From contig NZ_NIWW01000012.1 in assembly GCF_002201535.1 (NCBI RefSeq), forward strand, positions 25,302-89,301: 64,000 bases of DNA. The letters are read 5' to 3'. A program made the position numbers and the translations under genes. The notes below the pieces were generated by a model that did not search any database, was not told where the DNA came from, and saw only the letters and a list, made by a program, of their open reading frames with translations. The stretch's first letter is position 1. Each line of letters begins with the position of its first letter. This document shows positions 16,841 through 25,602 of the stretch, piece after piece. This DNA comes from Lacimicrobium sp. SS2-24. GTDB taxonomy: Bacteria > Pseudomonadota > Gammaproteobacteria > Enterobacterales > Alteromonadaceae.

Positions 16841-18374
16841 ACAAAGACCACCTTTGTTGTTGAATGGCATCCACGGTATAACGTAACACAGCTTCCAGCG
16901 GGCGGTCTTCAGTCAGATTGTCAAAGTACCCGGCGATGTCATCGTACATGTCTCGCACACTCTCAGGCAGGCTGTCATGATCAAGTTCGCCACTAACCAT
17001 GCGAATCCGAAGCCCCTGAATGGCCGCTAACAGGGTACTAGCCAGTACCTGCTCCGTAAGCTGCAACACTCGCAAACTGTCCCGAGCAGCAATGGTTCCC
17101 ATGCTCACCTTATCCTGGTTATGGCATTCGGTGGAACGCGAAAAAACACTGGCGGGCATGGTGTGTTTTAACGCCTCGGCCGTATAGGCAGAGGCGCCGA
17201 TTTGTACCGCTTTAAATCCGTGATTGATAAAGCGCCGTGGCTCATCGCTGGCGGAAAGGTTCGCCGGCAAGCCATTGTTATAGCGCGAATCTACCAGGGA
17301 GGCGAGTTGACGGTCCGCTAAATCGGCCAGATTTGCAACGGCGGGTTTCAGACTGTCCATGGCCATGGCGATATGGCCTCCATAGAAATGCCCACCGTGG
17401 AGTACATGCTCCCCTTCACCATCGATAATGGGGTTGTCATTGGCCGAATTGAGCTCATTTTCGATCATCTGGCGCAGCCAGGGCAGACTGTCCTGCAAAA
17501 CGCCAATAACATGGGGCGCACACCGAATGGAGTAACGATCCTGAAGACGATGAGAATTACGCGGATGAGCGTGGTGATTAAGGTCATTACGAATCCAGGC
17601 GGCGATCTGCTGTTGCCCTGGATGGGGTTTCACCGAGAACAAGATATCATCGAAATGATGACTATTCCCCTTAAGCGCCAGACTACTCAGTGCAGTGATG
17701 CGGGTACTCAAACGAGCGGCATAAGCCGCCCGGTCATAGGCCAGACAAGCGATAGCCGTCATAACCGCAGTGCCGTTCATCACCGCCAGGCCCTCCTTTG
17801 GCCGCAGTTTGATTGGGGTTAAGCCGCAAGCCTTAAAGGCCTCATCGGAGCGGCACTGTTTGCCATTAAAAAGCACATCCCGTTCCCCCACTAAGGCACC
17901 TGCCACATAAGAAAGAGGCGTCAGGTCGCCACTGGCGCCTACCGAGCCCTCCTGAGGTATTAGAGGTACTATATTGTGATTGAGCATAGCAGTCAGCAGG
18001 TTCAATAATTCCCAACTGACGCCAGAATAGCCCTGAGTCAAAGACGCGAGTCGAGCGGCTAAGATAGCCCGCCCCTGCTTGTGGTCAAAATGCTCGCCCA
18101 GGCCACAGCCATGAAAGCGAGTAAGATGCAGCGGCAGTTCATAAACCAGTTCCTCCGGCACCCCAACAGTGACAGAGTCACCATAGCCGGTAGTAACACC
18201 ATAGATAACACCGTCTTCTTTGAGCAATTGATCGAGGAAAGCCACAGCGCTATCAATTCGTCTGTGAAACCCATTGTCACTAGAAAGCTCGGCCTGCTGA
18301 TGGGGCTCGGCGAGCCGAACGATATCTTCAATACTCAGTCGGCCTTCGCCAAATATAATGGCACTATTGGTCAC
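16833..18374 (-). CDS. Aromatic amino acid ammonia lyase (HAL/PAL/TAL family)
   Basis: A 513-residue MIO enzyme. The ASG triad that cyclises to the MIO cofactor lies in GSVGASGDLTPLSY, the catalytic Tyr loop is YGVTTGYGDS, and NDNPIIDGEGE and TECHNQDKVSMG are conserved. The selectivity pair reads Phe-His (LTRFHGCGLG), where histidine lyases have Ser-His, tyrosine lyases usually His-Leu/Gln and phenylalanine lyases Phe-Leu. There are no hut genes nearby; it lies between an acyltransferase and a thioesterase of the aryl-polyene operon. Likely role (inference): deaminate Tyr or Phe to p-coumarate or cinnamate as aryl starter. Confidence 0.85.
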   Translation of the reverse strand: MTNSAIIFGEGRLSIEDIVRLAEPHQQAELSSDNGFHRRIDSAVAFLDQLLKEDGVIYGVTTGYGDSVTVGVPEELVYELPLHLTRFHGCGLGEHFDHKQGRAILAARLASLTQGYSGVSWELLNLLTAMLNHNIVPLIPQEGSVGASGDLTPLSYVAGALVGERDVLFNGKQCRSDEAFKACGLTPIKLRPKEGLAVMNGTAVMTAIACLAYDRAAYAARLSTRITALSSLALKGNSHHFDDILFSVKPHPGQQQIAAWIRNDLNHHAHPRNSHRLQDRYSIRCAPHVIGVLQDSLPWLRQMIENELNSANDNPIIDGEGEHVLHGGHFYGGHIAMAMDSLKPAVANLADLADRQLASLVDSRYNNGLPANLSASDEPRRFINHGFKAVQIGASAYTAEALKHTMPASVFSRSTECHNQDKVSMGTIAARDSLRVLQLTEQVLASTLLAAIQGLRIRMVSGELDHDSLPESVRDMYDDIAGYFDNLTEDRPLEAVLRYTVDAIQQQRWSLYE

Positions 18375-18377
18375 TGT

Positions 18378-19325
18378 TTACTCCTGAAACTGTCTTGATA
18401 CGGACTCATCCTGCTGCCAGAAATCGTAAAAATTAAACCACTGCAATGGATACTGCGCCGCCCAATAGGCAAGACGCTGAGCATAGCTTTGGATGAACTG
18501 TTCTAACCTGGCCTGACGCTGTTTTCTGGGTAGCATCAGCCCTTCAGGGGCAAAAGGCTCAAAAATAACCCGATAATACTGCTGCTGTTTAAGACAAAAC
18601 AGCAGATAAACAGGGCACTCGAGCAATGAGGCCAGGATAAAAGGTCCTTGCGAAAAGGGCGCTGGCTGGCCCATAAAATCGGCATAACAGACTCGCCCTG
18701 CCACCGAAATACTGGTGCGATCACCAACGATCACCACAAATTCACCTTGCTCCACCCGCTCTTTCAGCATCATCAGCAAGGCCGGGCTGGCCTCGCTGAC
18801 CTGAATCATATCCATGCTGACGTTGGGGTTGATCTTATGCAGCAACTGGTTGAATTTTACGGCGTTAGCAGTAAACACAAGTACGTTGATACGAGTGGCG
18901 TATTTGCCTTGACTAAGCGCCCGACATACTTCCAGATTTCCCAGATGGGAGCCGATAAACACGGCCCCTTTGCCTGTGCGCTGCAATCGATCGAAATCGT
19001 CTTTGTTCTGATAACAAATTTGCGACTGACGAATACGCCCCAGCCAGGCATCAATTTTATCGAAAGCGGAGTCGGCAAAGACGCAATAATGCTTCAGACT
19101 GCACCAACGGCTTGGGGCCTTTTGCTTGTGGTTATAATCAGAGACGCGTCGTAAGAATTGCTGGCTACTGCGACGCCGCTCGGCACTGGTGGTAAAAAAG
19201 TAAAACACCACCGGCGCCAAAAACAGCCACAACACACGACGGCCAAGTAACCGATAAATCCAAAGCAGGCTCAGCATGCCCATCAAGGAACCACGCTCGG
19301 ACAGTGCTGACCAATGGCGGCTCAC
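18378..19325 (-). CDS. LpxL/LpxM-type acyltransferase of the aryl-polyene cluster
   Basis: A 315-residue membrane-anchored acyltransferase with an N-terminal hydrophobic segment (GRRVLWLFLAPVVFYFFTT) and the lauroyl-transferase core SHLGNLEVCRAL, which supplies the H-x4-E catalytic pair. VVIVGDRTS follows and gives the usual VGDR/T patch. In E. coli the equivalent activity is fused to a glycosyltransferase in one APE protein; here it is a separate gene overlapping the glycosyltransferase by four bases. It probably acylates the lipid or sugar anchor. Confidence 0.8.
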   Translation of the reverse strand: MSRHWSALSERGSLMGMLSLLWIYRLLGRRVLWLFLAPVVFYFFTTSAERRRSSQQFLRRVSDYNHKQKAPSRWCSLKHYCVFADSAFDKIDAWLGRIRQSQICYQNKDDFDRLQRTGKGAVFIGSHLGNLEVCRALSQGKYATRINVLVFTANAVKFNQLLHKINPNVSMDMIQVSEASPALLMMLKERVEQGEFVVIVGDRTSISVAGRVCYADFMGQPAPFSQGPFILASLLECPVYLLFCLKQQQYYRVIFEPFAPEGLMLPRKQRQARLEQFIQSYAQRLAYWAAQYPLQWFNFYDFWQQDESVSRQFQE

Positions 19326-20074
19326 AACAACACCTCGCTGATGTGACGCCAGATCAGCTTAGGCGAGCGCCATAACATGCCAAAAAATAAACGGGTGTGC
19401 ATCCAGGAAATCAGCACGTTGTCCTTTACCAGGCGAAAGTGAGAACTTCCCCCTTGCGGGTAGATCACGGCCGTGGGCACGAACTGCATAGGCACTCCCC
19501 GCCAGTCGAGTCGAACCAAGATTTCAATATCGAAGTCCATACCGCGACCTAATCTGACATTGTTCATAAGTTCAGTCACCGGGGCCAATGGATACACACG
19601 AAAGCCGCACATAGTGTCTTCCAGCCTATGAGACAGTGTTTCCACACAAACCCAAAAATGGGTGATATAACGGCTGATGAAACGGTGTTTTGGGATAGAG
19701 GCATCATAAACCGGACGCCCGCTAATCAATGTTTCAGGTGATTGCTTTGATAAGGCCAGCATTGTATCGATATCGTCCAGACAGTGCTGACCGTCGGCAT
19801 CCACCTGTAATCCGTGGCTAAACCCTTGCTCCAGTGCATAACGCAGTCCGGTTTGTACGGCTCCGCCCTTACCCTGATTCTGCGAATGGTGCAGCAGAGT
19901 CACGCGTTCATATTCATCGGTTACCGTCTGCATTTGTCTGGCCAGCTCAGGCTGACTGCCATCATTCACCATGATCACGGGCAACTCATAGTGACTGAGC
20001 CGCTCCAGCAACGATGGCAAAGCCTGCACATGGTTGTAATTGGGGATTATAAAGCAGTATTTTTCAGCGCTCAT
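19322..20074 (-). CDS. Family 2 glycosyltransferase of the aryl-polyene cluster (ApeJ-like)
   Basis: A 250-residue GT-A enzyme. The nucleotide-sugar fold begins with FIIPNYNHVQALPSLLERL, VMVNDGS gives the first Asp, and QVDADGQH is the DxD metal site. GRGMDFDIEILVRL resembles the ED-type acceptor region. No long C-terminal membrane domain is present. It overlaps the dehydratase gene upstream by 11 bases. It should attach the sugar through which the polyene is anchored in the lipid product (family-based inference). Confidence 0.82.
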   Translation of the reverse strand: MSAEKYCFIIPNYNHVQALPSLLERLSHYELPVIMVNDGSQPELARQMQTVTDEYERVTLLHHSQNQGKGGAVQTGLRYALEQGFSHGLQVDADGQHCLDDIDTMLALSKQSPETLISGRPVYDASIPKHRFISRYITHFWVCVETLSHRLEDTMCGFRVYPLAPVTELMNNVRLGRGMDFDIEILVRLDWRGVPMQFVPTAVIYPQGGSSHFRLVKDNVLISWMHTRLFFGMLWRSPKLIWRHISEVLL

Positions 20075-20420
20075 ACACTACCCTGCCGGAAGCGTGTACG
20101 CCCTTATTGGAACGATAAATAAAACTGAACTTATTACCCTGACCATGCTGAAAATCCAGAGTGAGCGTCATCCCGGGTGTGATCACCACCTGAAACTTCA
20201 GCACCTGCAGCTGAATATGATGAAACGGCGCCTTGAGCAAGTACTCACTGGCCAGGCGCATCGCCCAATCGAGCTGCACAACACCTGCCAATATTGGTGC
20301 TCCAGGGAAATGCCCCTGAAAGTAATCAAGGTCCTCGGGCACTTTCAGTATTAATCTGACGCCATGTTCGATAGCCGTTACCGCCATAATCTCGGGCTCG
20401 GTTTTTACCAAATCAGTCAA
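20064..20420 (-). CDS. apeI: FabZ-like hotdog dehydratase (ApeI-like)
   Basis: A 118-residue hotdog protein. The core YFQGHFPGAPILAGVVQLDWAMRLA contains the FabZ-type HFPG motif and the position where FabZ has its catalytic acid (here in VVQLDWA). It is one of two dehydratases in the operon; in the characterised Xenorhabdus system ApeI and ApeP together dehydrate the hydroxyacyl chain. It overlaps the ligase gene by eight bases and the glycosyltransferase by 11. Confidence 0.85.
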   Translation of the reverse strand: MTDLVKTEPEIMAVTAIEHGVRLILKVPEDLDYFQGHFPGAPILAGVVQLDWAMRLASEYLLKAPFHHIQLQVLKFQVVITPGMTLTLDFQHGQGNKFSFIYRSNKGVHASGRVVYER

Positions 20421-21735
20421 ACAACGCCTCCAGTTCAGCGAGTGGGGTTTTACCCTGAGTATTTACTGGCAATTGTGAAGGATAACGCCACTTCTTAGGC
20501 AAACAGATAAGTTCAAAGTAACCATGTAAATAGTTCCTCAGCTGCTGTTTGACCTGCCAGTTGCCCATTTTTCTCAGGGCCACCTTACCCTCGGACGTCA
20601 GCAATACCACGGCACCCAGTACGGTGCGGGATTGGCTATTCAGCGGCAACAGCCGACATTCCTCAACCCAGCAATGCTGATTAAGTCGGGATTCCATTAC
20701 GTTCAGATCCAGGCGTTTTTCTTCTAATTTTATGGTCCTATCTGTGCGTCCCAATAACTGAAACCTACCGTCGGCTAGTACCTCTCCCCAGTCCGTCAAC
20801 AATAACGGTCTGTCATCAGCCCATGGAGAATACAGCACTAAGCCATCAGAGTGGTTTTCAACTCTAATTTCTGGAAAGGGTTGCCAAGGACAAGGTTCAT
20901 CAACCAATTGCCTCCAGGCAATGCCGCCAGATTCTGTGCTGCCATAAATCTGCGTCACCGGCTGTTTCAATTGACTCGCCAACCTCAGAGCCACGCTGTC
21001 TGCCAGGGGGCCACCGGAAGAAAACACCTTACAAAGCCCTTGGCGAACTTCAACCAATGTATTATCCACAGCAAGTCGCTTTAAATGGGCAGGGCTGGAT
21101 ACCAGCACACCTGACTGCTGTTTCAGAACAGGTAACAGGTGCTCTGGATAGGCAAACCTCGGATAAATGCACAAACCTTGCTTCAGTGGCAGCAGCAAGG
21201 CAAAAAGCAGCCCATAGATATGCTGGTGCCCCACTGTCGCCAGACTGACACTGGCTCTGTCACAAGGAAACAGCTCCTCCAATCGCTCAAGTTCACGATT
21301 GAGTTGGAACCATTGCTTGGTCACCGCCCTGGCTTTAGAGGTTGACCCTGATGTAAAAAAACTTACTGTGCCCTGTTCGGGCCAACAGTCCATTAACGTT
21401 TGTGGTCTGACTATCTGCGACGCCTTCAGAGGGACGCATCCAGAAAAGCAATCCTCATTTGGCAGAGCATAAGCATCGCACTGGGCCTTGAGTTCTGACA
21501 GCGTATCCGGTTGGTCATTGGCCGCCAGATATATATGACAGTGCTGTGCTGACAAGGCGAATAGCTTAACACTGAAAACCGCAATATCCTCGTCGTAAAG
21601 CAGGACCTTTAGCGACTTAAAGTTATCTGTTTGCTGCTGATACCTTTGGATTTGTCCGCGGTAAGCCGTCACTGCTTCGGAAAATTGCAGTAAAGACCAT
21701 TGCGGCTGTGCAAAAACCATCCGATGCTCAGACAT
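20413..21735 (-). CDS. apeH: Acyl-CoA/ACP synthetase-like aryl ligase (ApeH-like)
   Basis: A 440-residue ANL adenylating enzyme, shorter than stand-alone CoA ligases. The phosphate loop is FFTSGSTSKARAVTKQW (normally ending in PK), the core YGSTESGG, the hinge region LLTDWGEVLADGRFQLLGRTDRTIKLEEKRL, and a short C-terminal lobe follows. In APE systems this enzyme loads the aryl starter onto an ACP. With the ammonia lyase in the operon, the substrate could be a hydroxycinnamate rather than 4-hydroxybenzoate (inference). Confidence 0.85.
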   Translation of the reverse strand: MSEHRMVFAQPQWSLLQFSEAVTAYRGQIQRYQQQTDNFKSLKVLLYDEDIAVFSVKLFALSAQHCHIYLAANDQPDTLSELKAQCDAYALPNEDCFSGCVPLKASQIVRPQTLMDCWPEQGTVSFFTSGSTSKARAVTKQWFQLNRELERLEELFPCDRASVSLATVGHQHIYGLLFALLLPLKQGLCIYPRFAYPEHLLPVLKQQSGVLVSSPAHLKRLAVDNTLVEVRQGLCKVFSSGGPLADSVALRLASQLKQPVTQIYGSTESGGIAWRQLVDEPCPWQPFPEIRVENHSDGLVLYSPWADDRPLLLTDWGEVLADGRFQLLGRTDRTIKLEEKRLDLNVMESRLNQHCWVEECRLLPLNSQSRTVLGAVVLLTSEGKVALRKMGNWQVKQQLRNYLHGYFELICLPKKWRYPSQLPVNTQGKTPLAELEALFD

Positions 21736-22297
21736 TGTTGCACTCTTGTGCCTGTAACCTTCGGCGCACCAACCACTCGATAGAAAACAAGGCTCCCATC
21801 AACAAATAGGCGATCAGGCCGTTATACCATAGCCATTGTTCGCGAGTTCCAATTAAAGCCGTCCAGGCCGCAATGCTGCCATTAATCACAAAAAAGCCAC
21901 ACCAGATCTGGGTCACCCGACGTGTATAGTGGATCCCAGCCTGACTCAAGTTTCTCTGGCGCAAGCGCGCCAGAGACTCAATGACACTTGGCCCTCTCAC
22001 CAAAGAGCAGGCAAATACCCATAACATGGCGATATTAATAGCCACAGGGTACAGAGCCAACCCCTGAGGACTATCGGACAGTGCAGCATAAAGGGCTATC
22101 GCCAGCCCCGCAAACGTTGCGCCTTTAAGCCAGGGCAGACGCGCGCTGACGTGTCCCATCAGCAAGAAACGCAGCACAAAAATGCCCGCTAAGGCCAAGG
22201 CCAGGGTTTGTACTGAGAGTCGCTGTAACCCAAAATACACAACCAAGGGATAGAGCAACAGCACCAGCCCAATTACACTGAACCCCAAAGCTCGCAT
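21728..22297 (-). CDS. Inner-membrane protein of the aryl-polyene cluster (COG4648-like, ApeG position)
   Basis: A 189-residue protein of about six transmembrane segments with little hydrophilic sequence except CSLVRGPSVIESLARLRQRNLSQAGIHYTRRVTQIWCGFFVINGSIAAW, a loop typical of the small membrane protein found between ACP and ligase genes in APE clusters. Its start follows the second ACP stop by eight bases and its stop overlaps the ligase start by eight. The biochemical role is unknown. Confidence 0.75.
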   Translation of the reverse strand: MRALGFSVIGLVLLLYPLVVYFGLQRLSVQTLALALAGIFVLRFLLMGHVSARLPWLKGATFAGLAIALYAALSDSPQGLALYPVAINIAMLWVFACSLVRGPSVIESLARLRQRNLSQAGIHYTRRVTQIWCGFFVINGSIAAWTALIGTREQWLWYNGLIAYLLMGALFSIEWLVRRRLQAQECNNV

Positions 22298-22305
22298 TTA
22301 ATACA

Positions 22306-22554
22306 TCACGCCGCGACCAGAGCTTCCAGCTCACGCACCACGTCTTCTACTGTGCGAACCTGTTTAAAGGCCTCTGGCTCGATCTTCTTACCAGTCAGTT
22401 CACGCAGCTTCACAACGAGATCCACGGCATCGATACTATCCAGGTCGAGATCCTCATAAAGATGAGATTCTAACGTCAGGTCATCCTGTTCCACCTCAAA
22501 ATCCTCGATCAGAATCTGACTGAGTGTCGCGAATATATCTTGTCTTGATTTCAT
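22306..22554 (-). CDS. apeF: Acyl carrier protein, second of the pair (ApeF-like)
   Basis: An 82-residue ACP with the phosphopantetheine-attachment Ser in DLDLDSIDAVDLVVKL (about residue 38), acidic overall. The ATG at 22554 gives a normal ACP length; a longer in-frame start at 22611 would lie inside the upstream ACP gene. It is served by the Sfp-type transferase at the end of the same operon. In APE clusters the two ACPs carry starter and growing chain. Confidence 0.9.
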   Translation of the reverse strand: MKSRQDIFATLSQILIEDFEVEQDDLTLESHLYEDLDLDSIDAVDLVVKLRELTGKKIEPEAFKQVRTVEDVVRELEALVAA

Positions 22555-22564
22555 AATCTGTTTA

Positions 22565-22819
22565 CTACCGATAATTGTTAATGAAGGCCGCCAGGCTGCT
22601 GACCGAGGCAAAATGTGCCTTGGTATCTTGAGAATTAGCGTCGATCTTCACGTTGTAGGTCTTCTTTATTGCCAGCCCTAACTCCAACGCGTCAATACTG
22701 TCGAGACCAAGCCCCTCGACAAAAAGAGGAGCATCATCTTCTATTTCATCAGGCTCAATGTCTTCCAGATCCAGAGTCTCAATGATGAGCTCTTTTAACT
22801 CTTGCTTTAATTCGCTCAT
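22565..22819 (-). CDS. apeE: Acyl carrier protein, first of the pair (ApeE-like)
   Basis: An 84-residue ACP with the DSL-type motif GLGLDSIDALELGLAIKK. The N-terminal helix is ELKQELKELIIETLDLEDIEPDEIEDD. It overlaps the acyltransferase stop by four bases, and the second ACP starts ten bases downstream. The two ACPs differ markedly in sequence, consistent with separate partner enzymes. Confidence 0.9.
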   Translation of the reverse strand: MSELKQELKELIIETLDLEDIEPDEIEDDAPLFVEGLGLDSIDALELGLAIKKTYNVKIDANSQDTKAHFASVSSLAAFINNYR

Positions 22820-23583
22820 AGAGCTTGTAACTCCTGCTCAAAGAACGCTTGTAGCGTTCGGGTATAAATACGGCTTTGCTTTGCCAGACTCTGTCCGGCC
22901 ACTTTGCACTCCAGGTTTTTACGAGTTGCAAAAACCTCGAACTGGAAGCGTCTCTCTGGCACCTGGTACCACATTTCAGACTTGGTCAACGTCGTCGGTC
23001 TTACGCGAATTAGCAATGGCAAAACCGGTGCATTGCAGCGTATAGCAATATTGGCTGCTCCACGGCGAAAACGCATTGCTTCGCTGGGTGTGGTGCGTGT
23101 CCCTTCAGGGAAGATAATCAGGTTATTGCCCTGTTTTAGCGAGGTTTCACAATCATCTAACAGTGATTCCGGATCCGAATTACTGATATACCCCGTTCCC
23201 TTGATCACACCGCGCATAAAAGGATTTCGTAGTAAGCTCGCTTTTACCACACAGTCTGCATTGGGAATCGCGGAAATCAGTACCACAATATCAATCAATG
23301 AAGGATGATTAGCTAACACTAAATGGCCCTGCAAGTCTGTCAGTTCGGACTTGGGATAAACATGAAAGCGAGCAATGCCAACACAGCGCATCAACCCGAT
23401 AAAGAATTTAAAGGCATAGTGCACTGTGCGGCGGGCCTTGGCCTTACGCAAACGCTCATCGCGATAAATCAGACGCTGAGCCCCAAATATGATAACAGAT
23501 AACAGCAAGCCGCCGATGCCAAAAGTAGCAAAACAAAAGCCGGTTGCAGGAATCCGCCATGCCCGAGAAATCACCTTACGCAT
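22816..23583 (-). CDS. 1-acylglycerol-3-phosphate-type acyltransferase (ApeD-like)
   Basis: About 255 residues. A membrane anchor (ATGFCFATFGIGGLLLSVIIFG) is followed by a PlsC fold with NHPSLID (NHxxxxD-like catalytic site; the His and Asp are present) and FPEGTRTTPSE, the glycerol-phosphate binding block. The ATG at 23583 overlaps the CLF stop by eight bases; the frame is open further upstream, but only inside the CLF gene. In E. coli the homologous gene is third or fourth in the APE cluster. It likely builds the lipid part of the pigment. Confidence 0.82.
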   Translation of the reverse strand: MRKVISRAWRIPATGFCFATFGIGGLLLSVIIFGAQRLIYRDERLRKAKARRTVHYAFKFFIGLMRCVGIARFHVYPKSELTDLQGHLVLANHPSLIDIVVLISAIPNADCVVKASLLRNPFMRGVIKGTGYISNSDPESLLDDCETSLKQGNNLIIFPEGTRTTPSEAMRFRRGAANIAIRCNAPVLPLLIRVRPTTLTKSEMWYQVPERRFQFEVFATRKNLECKVAGQSLAKQSRIYTRTLQAFFEQELQAL

Positions 23584-24283
23584 AACGCCGCACCTGCCAA
23601 TCGTAACGGGGCCCAGTGTATTGTAATTGGGGAACATCACCCTGCCACCATCGCGCAAACGCAAGGGATTCAGGAGAGCCCATGGTTCTCCGCCCGTCGC
23701 CGTTTGCAGGCTGAAGATGCAGATGGCAATACTGATTAGCGTGTCTCTCAGCAGAAATCAGCATTGCAAGGCTGTGGTCACGGAGGGACTCATCGTCAAA
23801 GGGTTTATAGATTTCCGGTAATGCTTGATCCATATAGACAAGCAGAACTCTTTTTCTGGTAAGCCGCGCTCGGACAACAGCCTCCACCAACCCCATCAGG
23901 AAACTGTGGGCACCCGCAGACACGGTATTTGAGGCAGCCTTATTCCCGGTAAAGATCGAAAACAGACCAGAAACAGCATTGTGCACCGAGAGGCTAAAAG
24001 TCGTAGGGGAGAGGGCCTCTTCTTCTGTCAGGCAATTTAAGAGTGTTAACGTTTTATGCAAGTCTCCATGGCGAGTGGCGAAGACTGTCTCAACCTCAGA
24101 CTCACAATTTTGCATAGCTTCAGCGGCAGTAAACAAAGCCATTTTTGTCAAGGCACTGAGTCGTCGGCGCTGCATAGCAGGCACCCAATCCAAGTTAGGA
24201 TAGATGGGATCATTCACATCATTGTTTTTATAACCAGCATCACCCAGACTCCACAATGATAGATTGTGTACAAAGAAGTCCAT
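23576..24283 (-). CDS. apeC: Chain-length factor-like truncated ketosynthase (ApeC-like)
   Basis: A 235-residue protein equal to the N-terminal half of a ketosynthase, with no nucleophilic cysteine: the active-site turn reads TVSAGAHSFLMGLVEAV, the substitution that marks APE chain-length factors. SLSVHNAVSGLFSIFTGNKA precedes it. It should pair with the complete ketosynthase ApeO far downstream. It is the first gene of the long operon; upstream lies 358 bp without a gene. The clusters of E. coli and Xenorhabdus begin with two additional genes (apeA, apeB), not found here. Confidence 0.85.
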   Translation of the reverse strand: MDFFVHNLSLWSLGDAGYKNNDVNDPIYPNLDWVPAMQRRRLSALTKMALFTAAEAMQNCESEVETVFATRHGDLHKTLTLLNCLTEEEALSPTTFSLSVHNAVSGLFSIFTGNKAASNTVSAGAHSFLMGLVEAVVRARLTRKRVLLVYMDQALPEIYKPFDDESLRDHSLAMLISAERHANQYCHLHLQPANGDGRRTMGSPESLAFARWWQGDVPQLQYTGPRYDWQVRRYA

Positions 24284-24641
24284 ATCTAAACCACTTAATT
24301 TTGACTATGCAGAATTGAACTGTTGGAAGGAGATTATTTAATAAAACTCGCTAAATGTGACACATACGCTACTAGTTAAAATCGAGTTTACGGTAAAGTC
24401 GATGAACTAATACCCCCACGTATCCCGGTATTAAACAATAAAAGTGGGCGATAATTCAAGATAATTACCTAAAAAGGACGTTTTTGAGCACGATGATGTA
24501 TGCCGGGATCAAGACCAAGAAGCCTTAACTGAAACGACTATTTCCACAGTTTTCAATAGCTTCTTTACCGGTGTTTCAGCTAAAAACTCTGCACATCAAA
24601 AATAGTATACCAATGTGATAGGAACTTAATTGTGCTGAATC
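24284..24641 (-). promoter_or_regulatory. Gene-free region before the aryl-polyene operon, expected to hold its promoter
   Basis: There are 358 bases between the start of the aryl-polyene operon and the stop of the EAL gene, both on the minus strand, so the promoter for about 18 kb of pigment genes should lie here. The region is AT-richer than its flanks. A TATACT hexamer on the minus strand (rc of 24604-24609) could be a -10 box, but I see no convincing -35 partner, no ops (RfaH) element and no clear operator. No ORF with a ribosome site is visible. Confidence 0.35.
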
Positions 24642-25355
24642 CTAGTTTAAAAAAGCCTGAGGCTTGCTGAAATAGAATCCTTGTCCGAAGCGTATTCCCA
24701 GCTCCTGCACCGCGGTTAAACAGTCTTTATCCTCAATATGCTCTGCAATGACAATGATGCGGCGCTGTTGAGAGAGCTGATTGAGGTGGCCAACAAAATC
24801 CAACACTTCCTGACTCTGCGTCATCTGTTTGATCAGATGGCCATCCACCTTGATTCCATCAATAGGTAAATCCAACAGACTGAGAATATGGTGATTGAGC
24901 GCCCCAAAGTGATCCACGAACAGGCGTATACCCAGTGCCTTACAGACATCCAGAAAGGACTGGAATTCTTCACGATACTGCATCGCAGTGGAGGCCATCA
25001 ATTCCAGCGTAATGCGCTGGGGATTGGGGTAATCCTGGATAAACTCAGATAAGAACTTGCTGAGGTGGGGCTCAATAATATCCTGCTGACTGATATTAAT
25101 ACTCCATCCCATGCTGTTATTGCGAAAATACTCCGAGCTGGCATGAAAAATACGCTGAGTTAACGCGCCAAAACATTGCTCTCGCTCCACAAGACATAAG
25201 AACTCACTGGGCAAAAATGTCTGTTCATTTTGCGTTACCAGGCGAGCCAGGCATTCGTAGCTGTTCACGGCGTGATGGTCCAGATCCATAATAGGCTGGA
25301 AGTAGGGCACAATCCGCTCAATGTCAAAAGAACCCATTACCGGTTTGATTTGCAT
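24642..25355 (-). CDS. Degenerate EAL-domain protein
   Basis: About 237 residues forming a single EAL fold without a sensor domain: FQPIMDLDHHAVNSYECLARL, INISQQDI, ITLELMAST, IKVDGHLI, IAEHIEDKD, GFYFSKP. The EAL triad is changed to ECL, and the loop-6 DDFG-type motif, needed for metal binding in active c-di-GMP phosphodiesterases, reads DHFGALNHH. Catalysis is therefore doubtful and it may be a c-di-GMP-binding or protein-interaction relic. I chose the ATG at 25355, preceded by AGAGAAAG; the frame is open to 25418. Confidence 0.75.
   Translation of the reverse strand: MQIKPVMGSFDIERIVPYFQPIMDLDHHAVNSYECLARLVTQNEQTFLPSEFLCLVEREQCFGALTQRIFHASSEYFRNNSMGWSINISQQDIIEPHLSKFLSEFIQDYPNPQRITLELMASTAMQYREEFQSFLDVCKALGIRLFVDHFGALNHHILSLLDLPIDGIKVDGHLIKQMTQSQEVLDFVGHLNQLSQQRRIIVIAEHIEDKDCLTAVQELGIRFGQGFYFSKPQAFLN
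24647..24665 (-). terminator. Putative intrinsic terminator overlapping the 3' end of the EAL gene
   Basis: On the minus strand the last codons of the EAL gene form AAGCC-TCA-GGCTT directly followed by a run of T (forward a-run at 24649-24654). The stem is only five pairs, but the U-tract is good. If used, it separates EAL transcription from the aryl-polyene operon. Confidence 0.4.
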
Positions 25356-25602
25356 GATTACTTTCTCTGAGAGTCGCTCTGACACTATAGCAGCCAGTCG
25401 CAGGATAGTAACCACCAAACAGGTTTCCGCAACTGACTGACTGCGCCAGGTGAACTAAAAAGCCCAGTTCAGGTTTATGCACTGAGCCCACTTCTTCGGC
25501 AAACTATGTGTTAATCGCGCCTGACATTGCACGGGTGACCCAGGGTGACGACAAACGGAAAGTAAGCTAAAGTCCGGCCACGAATTGATATTGGGGAATT
25601 CT

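Noticed and set aside
16833..18374. Housekeeping histidine ammonia lyase (hutH)
   Set aside because: No hut genes around it, selectivity pair is Phe-His rather than Ser-His, and it is embedded in the pigment operon by overlaps on one side and a short gap on the other.
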